DNA of 46,606 nucleotides from Myxococcota bacterium (lineage in GTDB: Bacteria; Myxococcota_C; UBA6777), in the NCBI GenBank assembly GCA_023150835.1, contig JAKLKB010000003.1:1-46606 (forward strand), written 5' to 3'. Shown one piece after another: positions 42,127 to 46,606 of the stretch; positions within the stretch are counted from its first letter, which is position 1, and each line of letters opens with the position of its first letter. Both the position numbers and the translations under genes were made by a program. Below the pieces are notes generated by a model that searched no databases, was not told the origin of the DNA, and saw only the letters and a program-made list of their open reading frames with translations.

Positions 42127-45100
42127 ATGTGTACACAACGAACCATTCTTCGCCTTTTTGGCACACGCATCAAAGAAATACTGATGGCGTGTCTGCTGGC
42201 CTTGGTCGTTTTTCTCGGGTGGGGAAAACAAGCAAGCGCTCAAAATTGCAGTGGAAATCAAAAAGCCGATGTTCTCTTGCTGCTTGATCAGTCTGGATCG
42301 ATTAGCAACGACAAAGCGTGGGACGATGCGATCGGAAATCTTTTGGATAAGTTCTCTGCAAACATCCGATTTGGTCTGATGTTTTATCGCGCAACAGGCG
42401 TTCTCGAAGTGGCCATCGCAGACAACAACGTCGCCGCGATCAAAGCCAAACTCGCTGCATCCAAACCTTCGGGACCAGCGCGTTTTCGCCAAGCGATATT
42501 GGACGCCACAGCCTACTGGGTTCAACACATCACCGCCGATCCCACCAGCACCCGCGCTCGCTACACCTTCCTGATGACCGACGGCGGCTCCAACGACGGA
42601 AGCCCTGTCCCCGAGATCACCGCACTGCGCAACCTCAAAGTGGGAGCACAAACCTACGATATCAAAACCTTCGCCGTTGGCTTCGGCAACACCATCGCCC
42701 AAACCGAACTCGACGGCTACGCCATCCCGGGCGGTACCACCAAAGGCTATCTTGCGACCACTGCCGCTGCCCTCGTCCAAGCCCTCGAAGATATCGCCAA
42801 ACAGATCGGAACCGAGGTCTGCGACGGCATCGACAACGATTGCGACGGCCAAATCGATGAAGGTCTGACCCAAGCTTGTTATTCTGGCCCCGCCGGAACA
42901 CAAGGGATCGGAGGTTGTAAGGGAGGCACCCGAAGCTGCACCAACGGGGCTTATGGGGCTTGCGTCGGCGAAGTCGTCCCCACCACCGAAGTTTGCGACA
43001 ACACCGACAACAACTGCGACGGAAAAGTAGACGAAACCTTTACCGACATCGGACAATCCTGCACCGTCGGCGTCGGCGCTTGTTTGCGCACAGGCGTCAA
43101 GATCTGCAACGCTGCAAAGACGGCCACTGCTTGCTCTGTGCAAGCAGGAACTCCCGCAGCATCCGAGACCTGCGGCAACAATATCGACGACAACTGCGAC
43201 GGACGCACCGACGAAGGCTGCGGAACAACCTGTACTGATGGACAAAAACGCGCTTGCTATACCGGCCCTTCGGGAACCGCAGGCAAAGGCATCTGCAAAA
43301 ACGGCGAACAAACCTGTACAGGCGGAAACTGGGGCAACTGTGTTGGACAGGTCTTGCCCGGCGTCGAAACCTGCGATGGGATCGACAACAACTGCAACGG
43401 AACGATCGACGAAAACCTCGCCCAAGCCTGTCGAACGGCCTGTGGCAGCGGTACCGAGACCTGTAGCGGCGGAAAATGGGCCAATTGCACCGCACGCCAA
43501 CCAAGCCCCGAAGTTTGCGGAAACAACGTCGACGACGACTGCAACGGCCAAGTCGACGAAGGATGCTCAGGCTTCTGCAAAGAAGGCGAGACCAAAGCCT
43601 GCTACAGCGGCCCCGCAGGAACGGCAGGAAAAGGCGACTGCAAGACGGGAACACAGACGTGTACCAACGGCGCATGGGGTGCTTGTACAGGCGAAATCCT
43701 CCCAACCACCGAAGTCTGCGATGGCAAAGACAACAACTGCGATGGGAGCATCGACGAAGGCGTCCGTCGCGCTTGCAAGACCGCTTGCGGCGATGGATTC
43801 GAAAACTGCACCAACGGCGCGTGGGGCAAATGCTCCGCCCCTGAACCTTCTCCCGAAGTCTGCGACGGCAAAGACAACGATTGCAACGGCAAGATCGACG
43901 AACACAAAGACTGCAAATGCAACGACCAAAGCAAACGCCCCTGTTATAGCGGCCCCGCAGGCACCGAAGGCGTTGGACCTTGCAAAGCTGGCGAACAAAC
44001 CTGCGCGGACGGTGTATGGAGCGCTTGCGTCGGTGAACGCAAACCCGCCGAAAAAGAGCTTTGCGGCAACAACGCAGACGACGATTGCAACGGCAAGATC
44101 GACGAAAATTGCGGAACACAGTGCAAAGAAGGCGAAGAACGCGCTTGCCAAGCCCTTTGTGACGCCGGAAAACAAAAGTGCGTCAACGGCAACTGGGAGC
44201 TTTGTGTCGGAACTCTCAAACCCACCATCGAGATCTGCGACGGCAAAGACAACGACTGTGACGGCCTGATCGACGAAGACCTGATCCGCTCTTGTTCCAC
44301 CGCTTGCGGAACAGGCGTCCAAAAGTGCGAAGGCGGAAAACTCGGACCCTGCCTTGCTCGCCAACCCGAAGCCGAGATCTGCGATGGACTCGACAACAAC
44401 TGCGACGGAAAAGTTGATGAGGGCGCACAATGCCCCAATGGGGCCACTTGTACCGACGGGCAATGTCCCAATGCTTGCCGAAACAGCGAATGTCCGACAG
44501 GAAAAGTCTGCACCAACGGCTTCTGTGTTTCTAAAACTTCTTGTGCAGATATCACTTGCAAAGACGGACAGTTCTGCCAAGGCGGCGTTTGCGTCGAGAC
44601 ATGCAGCGTCCTCCAATGCCCCGCAGGACTCACTTGTTGGAAAGGCCAATGTGTCGCTCCCGACTGTTACGCACTTGGCTGCCCAAGCAACCAGATCTGC
44701 GTGCGCGGCCAATGTATCACGGACCCTTGCGCAGGAGTCCAATGTCCCGCTGGTGCCGCTTGTTCCAAAGGCCAATGTGTCGCGCCTTGCAGCCCTGCTT
44801 GTGCGACAGGCGAGACTTGCAACAACGGAAAGTGCGAAAAAGACCCCTGTTCGGGGGTTTCCTGTAAAGCAGGCGAGATCTGCTTTGTTGGCCAATGCCT
44901 CGGCGATCCTTGCAAAGACGTCACTTGTCCTGCAGGCCGCGTTTGCGTCAATGGCGGTTGTACCGAAGATCCTTGCGAGCTAGTCCGCTGCCCAAGCGGC
45001 CTTGGCTGCAAAAACGGCCAATGCGAAGACCTCTGTAAAAATGTAAGCTGTGACGCTGGAAAAGCTTGTAAAGACGGAAAATGTGTCGAGAACAATTGCT

Positions 45101-46095
45101 ATAACCTCGGATGCAAAGACGGCGAACGTTGCCGACAAGGCAAGTGCGAAGCCGATCCTTGTAAGTCTGTTTCGTGCGACGCCAACGCCTTTTGCCGTGA
45201 CGGAAAGTGTATCCCTTCCTGTGCCACAGTCCAATGCACCGCTGCACAACGTTGCGTCGATGGGACTTGCGAAGCTGATCCTTGTGTCGCAGCCCAATGC
45301 TCGGGCGGCCAGATCTGCATCGCAGGCCAATGCAAAGACGATCCTTGCAAAAACGTCACTTGTTCCAACGGCCAAGTGTGCAACACAGAAGGCAAATGCG
45401 CCGATGACCCCTGCGCAGATATCCAATGCCCCACAGGTGCGGCTTGCCAAGCAGGACAATGCGTCGACGCCTGCAAAAGTGTGAAATGCCCTGACAACTT
45501 TGTCTGCAAAACAGGCATCTGTGTGGAAAAGAACTGTTATAGCGAAGGTTGCAAAAGCGGCGAGCGTTGCCGACAAGGCAAGTGCGAAGCCGATCCTTGC
45601 CTCAGCAAAACTTGTCCAAACGGCAGTTTCTGCCGAGACGGAGACTGCGTAAAGTCCTGTGCGGGTGTTTCTTGCGACAGCGGCAAACGCTGCAAGGACG
45701 GCGTTTGCGTGGATGACCCCTGCAAAGACGCTGCCTGTGGCCCCCAACAGTTCTGCAACCAAGGCACTTGCCAATCCAACCCTTGCACACAGATCGTCTG
45801 CGGCAAAAACCAAACGTGCGACCCACTCAAAGGCACTTGTACCGACGATCCTTGCGCAGATATCAAATGCCCTGACAAACAGGTCTGCGAAAACGGCCAA
45901 TGCACCGCCAATACCACCGTCGATCCCAAAAACGACGAAAAGACCATCGGTGATGGCGGCCCCAACGACGGAACCAGCGAAGAAGGCGCTGCTCCGGTCG
46001 GTTGCGGATGCTCGACCCAATCCACCGAACCGATGTACTGGCTGTTTGCTTTGTTGCTGCTCGTCGGGCTACGCAGACGCCGTCTGACGGCCTGA
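42127..46095 (+). CDS. Giant secreted VWA, MopE-module and Cys-repeat protein with MYXO-CTERM-like anchor
   Basis: A 1322-residue surface protein. A signal peptide (about 1-38) is followed by a VWA domain with MIDAS DQSGSIS (about 54-60) and FLMTDGGSNDG. Ten Cys/Asp modules of the CDGxDNxCDGxxDE type (MopE-like, possibly metal-binding) run over about 235-780. Next come 23 Cys-rich units of roughly 20 residues (C-x4-C-x4/5-C-x4-C). Units 10-14 and 17-21 are more alike than the rest, which indicates a seven-unit super-repeat. The C-terminus has GCGCSTQS, a hydrophobic helix and GLRRRRLTA, a MYXO-CTERM-type sorting tail. AAGGAG lies five bases before ATG 42127. It is probably an adhesin or matrix protein anchored at the cell surface. 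The extreme Cys content suggests many disulfides. Confidence 0.88.
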   Translation: MCTQRTILRLFGTRIKEILMACLLALVVFLGWGKQASAQNCSGNQKADVLLLLDQSGSISNDKAWDDAIGNLLDKFSANIRFGLMFYRATGVLEVAIADNNVAAIKAKLAASKPSGPARFRQAILDATAYWVQHITADPTSTRARYTFLMTDGGSNDGSPVPEITALRNLKVGAQTYDIKTFAVGFGNTIAQTELDGYAIPGGTTKGYLATTAAALVQALEDIAKQIGTEVCDGIDNDCDGQIDEGLTQACYSGPAGTQGIGGCKGGTRSCTNGAYGACVGEVVPTTEVCDNTDNNCDGKVDETFTDIGQSCTVGVGACLRTGVKICNAAKTATACSVQAGTPAASETCGNNIDDNCDGRTDEGCGTTCTDGQKRACYTGPSGTAGKGICKNGEQTCTGGNWGNCVGQVLPGVETCDGIDNNCNGTIDENLAQACRTACGSGTETCSGGKWANCTARQPSPEVCGNNVDDDCNGQVDEGCSGFCKEGETKACYSGPAGTAGKGDCKTGTQTCTNGAWGACTGEILPTTEVCDGKDNNCDGSIDEGVRRACKTACGDGFENCTNGAWGKCSAPEPSPEVCDGKDNDCNGKIDEHKDCKCNDQSKRPCYSGPAGTEGVGPCKAGEQTCADGVWSACVGERKPAEKELCGNNADDDCNGKIDENCGTQCKEGEERACQALCDAGKQKCVNGNWELCVGTLKPTIEICDGKDNDCDGLIDEDLIRSCSTACGTGVQKCEGGKLGPCLARQPEAEICDGLDNNCDGKVDEGAQCPNGATCTDGQCPNACRNSECPTGKVCTNGFCVSKTSCADITCKDGQFCQGGVCVETCSVLQCPAGLTCWKGQCVAPDCYALGCPSNQICVRGQCITDPCAGVQCPAGAACSKGQCVAPCSPACATGETCNNGKCEKDPCSGVSCKAGEICFVGQCLGDPCKDVTCPAGRVCVNGGCTEDPCELVRCPSGLGCKNGQCEDLCKNVSCDAGKACKDGKCVENNCYNLGCKDGERCRQGKCEADPCKSVSCDANAFCRDGKCIPSCATVQCTAAQRCVDGTCEADPCVAAQCSGGQICIAGQCKDDPCKNVTCSNGQVCNTEGKCADDPCADIQCPTGAACQAGQCVDACKSVKCPDNFVCKTGICVEKNCYSEGCKSGERCRQGKCEADPCLSKTCPNGSFCRDGDCVKSCAGVSCDSGKRCKDGVCVDDPCKDAACGPQQFCNQGTCQSNPCTQIVCGKNQTCDPLKGTCTDDPCADIKCPDKQVCENGQCTANTTVDPKNDEKTIGDGGPNDGTSEEGAAPVGCGCSTQSTEPMYWLFALLLLVGLRRRRLTA

Positions 46096-46161
46096 ACCCG
46101 ACTCGTTCTCTTCACGCATCAGGATGTATGCGAAACAAGCATTGAGGAAAAAAAGAAAAAC

Positions 46162-46542
46162 ATGAAACAATTTGGAAGAATGTTCGTGTTTCTGTGGATG
46201 ATGGCCCTTGGCGTACTGGCCTGCGGCACACCCGCTGACAAAGCAGGTGTGGGTGCATCTTGCAAACAAGACACCGATTGCAAACAAGAAGGCCAAAAAT
46301 GCCTCACCCAATTTAAGCAGGGATACTGCGGCATCGCAAACTGCACCAAAAGCGCCGATTGCCCGCAAGGTTCAGCGTGCATCACCCACACCGACGCAAA
46401 GAACTATTGCTTCCGCATCTGCGCCGACAAACCCGAATGCAACGTCAACCGCCCCACCGACGCCGAGTCCAACTGCTCAGCCAACGTCACTTTTGTAAGC
46501 GGCGAAAAAGGCATCAAAGCCTGCATCCCTCCCGCTGGTTGA
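46162..46542 (+). CDS. Small Cys-rich lipoprotein
   Basis: The 126-residue product starts MKQFGRMFVFLWMMALGVLA with Cys21 in a VLAC lipobox. The mature part has about ten further Cys residues in CKQDTDCKQEGQKC and CTKSADCPQGSAC patterns, like the Cys-rich units of the giant upstream gene. It starts 66 bp after that gene and may be co-transcribed. It is likely a surface lipoprotein of the same matrix. No family was recognised. Confidence 0.75.
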   Translation: MKQFGRMFVFLWMMALGVLACGTPADKAGVGASCKQDTDCKQEGQKCLTQFKQGYCGIANCTKSADCPQGSACITHTDAKNYCFRICADKPECNVNRPTDAESNCSANVTFVSGEKGIKACIPPAG

Positions 46543-46606
46543 TAACGTCTACTCACGATATCACCGATACCACCGCCCGCAAACGCGAAAAACCTCCCGC
46601 CGGTTG
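46543..46606. other. Downstream flank, no feature recognised
   Basis: The last 64 bases after the lipoprotein stop contain no recognisable gene start, terminator or repeat. Confidence 0.4.

Noticed and set aside
41953-43551. Long minus-strand open frame (532 codons) opposite the giant gene; similar one at 43567-44895
   Set aside because: Both are shadows of the repetitive Cys/Asp coding sequence, with Ala/Val/Gly-rich translations and no start signal.
1-46606. tRNA and rRNA genes
   Set aside because: No T-loop-like GGTTCRA block with a matching acceptor stem was noticed, and no rRNA sequence. A tRNAscan-SE run would be decisive.

Overview
The window looks like chromosomal DNA from a myxobacterium-like lineage (Myxococcota or a related deltaproteobacterial group). 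The strongest evidence is the 1322-residue secreted protein at 42127-46095. It ends in a Cys-rich, hydrophobic, Arg-rich tail of the MYXO-CTERM type and is built from repeated Cys/Asp 'MopE-like' modules. Further support comes from the many lipoproteins, a Hanks-type kinase with a HEAT-like tail, and the DUF2157/DUF4401/GDYXXLXY membrane operon. The GC content looks moderate rather than very high, so a classical Myxococcus is unlikely; no species is claimed. No rRNA, tRNA, CRISPR array or transposase gene was seen.

Layout: (1) 1-3570, minus strand, accessory: a truncated gene, a ribbon-helix-helix-like gene, a DUF2493 (SLOG-type) gene, a 1.4-kb gene-free stretch full of potential RNA structure, a BrnT/BrnA toxin-antitoxin pair and a parD relic. 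(2) 3916-7035, minus: a VWA/metallopeptidase-like protein and its MoxR-type AAA+ partner, separated by repeats. (3) 7359-13226, plus: a Septu-like PtuA/PtuB defence pair followed at 85 bp by a Ser/Thr kinase with HEAT-like repeats. (4) 13570-21321: tRNase Z-like protein, PlsC-like acyltransferase, the DUF2157-DUF4401-GDYXXLXY operon and a beta-propeller lipoprotein. (5) 21481-26683: an M16C peptidase, then a convergent PARP/macrodomain pair that looks like a bacterial ADP-ribosylation writer and reader/eraser. (6) 27141-30388: an array of zinc-ribbon membrane paralogues with two decayed members. (7) 30688-36769: beta-CASP nuclease, glycosyltransferase and NCS2-type permease. (8) 37332-46542: cell-surface genes: beta-helix lipoprotein, ECF sigma / FecR-like anti-sigma / lipoprotein operon, the giant Cys-rich adhesin-like protein and a small Cys-rich lipoprotein.

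The intergenic spaces are unusually rich in small dispersed elements. Family A is exactly 112 bp in three copies, with GGACTTACGCAGTT inverted ends; one copy has a perfect 10-bp target duplication. Family C is about 165-167 bp with related ends and many copies; one is flanked by a 13-bp direct repeat. Family B is 115 bp in two full copies, with ATACGARATCCG ends. Family D, between the DUF2493 and BrnA genes, forms nested stems whose outer helix shows compensatory changes between copies.

The most interesting candidates are the PARP-macrodomain operon, the Septu pair with its repeat insert and neighbouring kinase, the structured-RNA candidates at 1500-2740, and the element families. Functions are inferred from motifs read by eye; no database search was possible.
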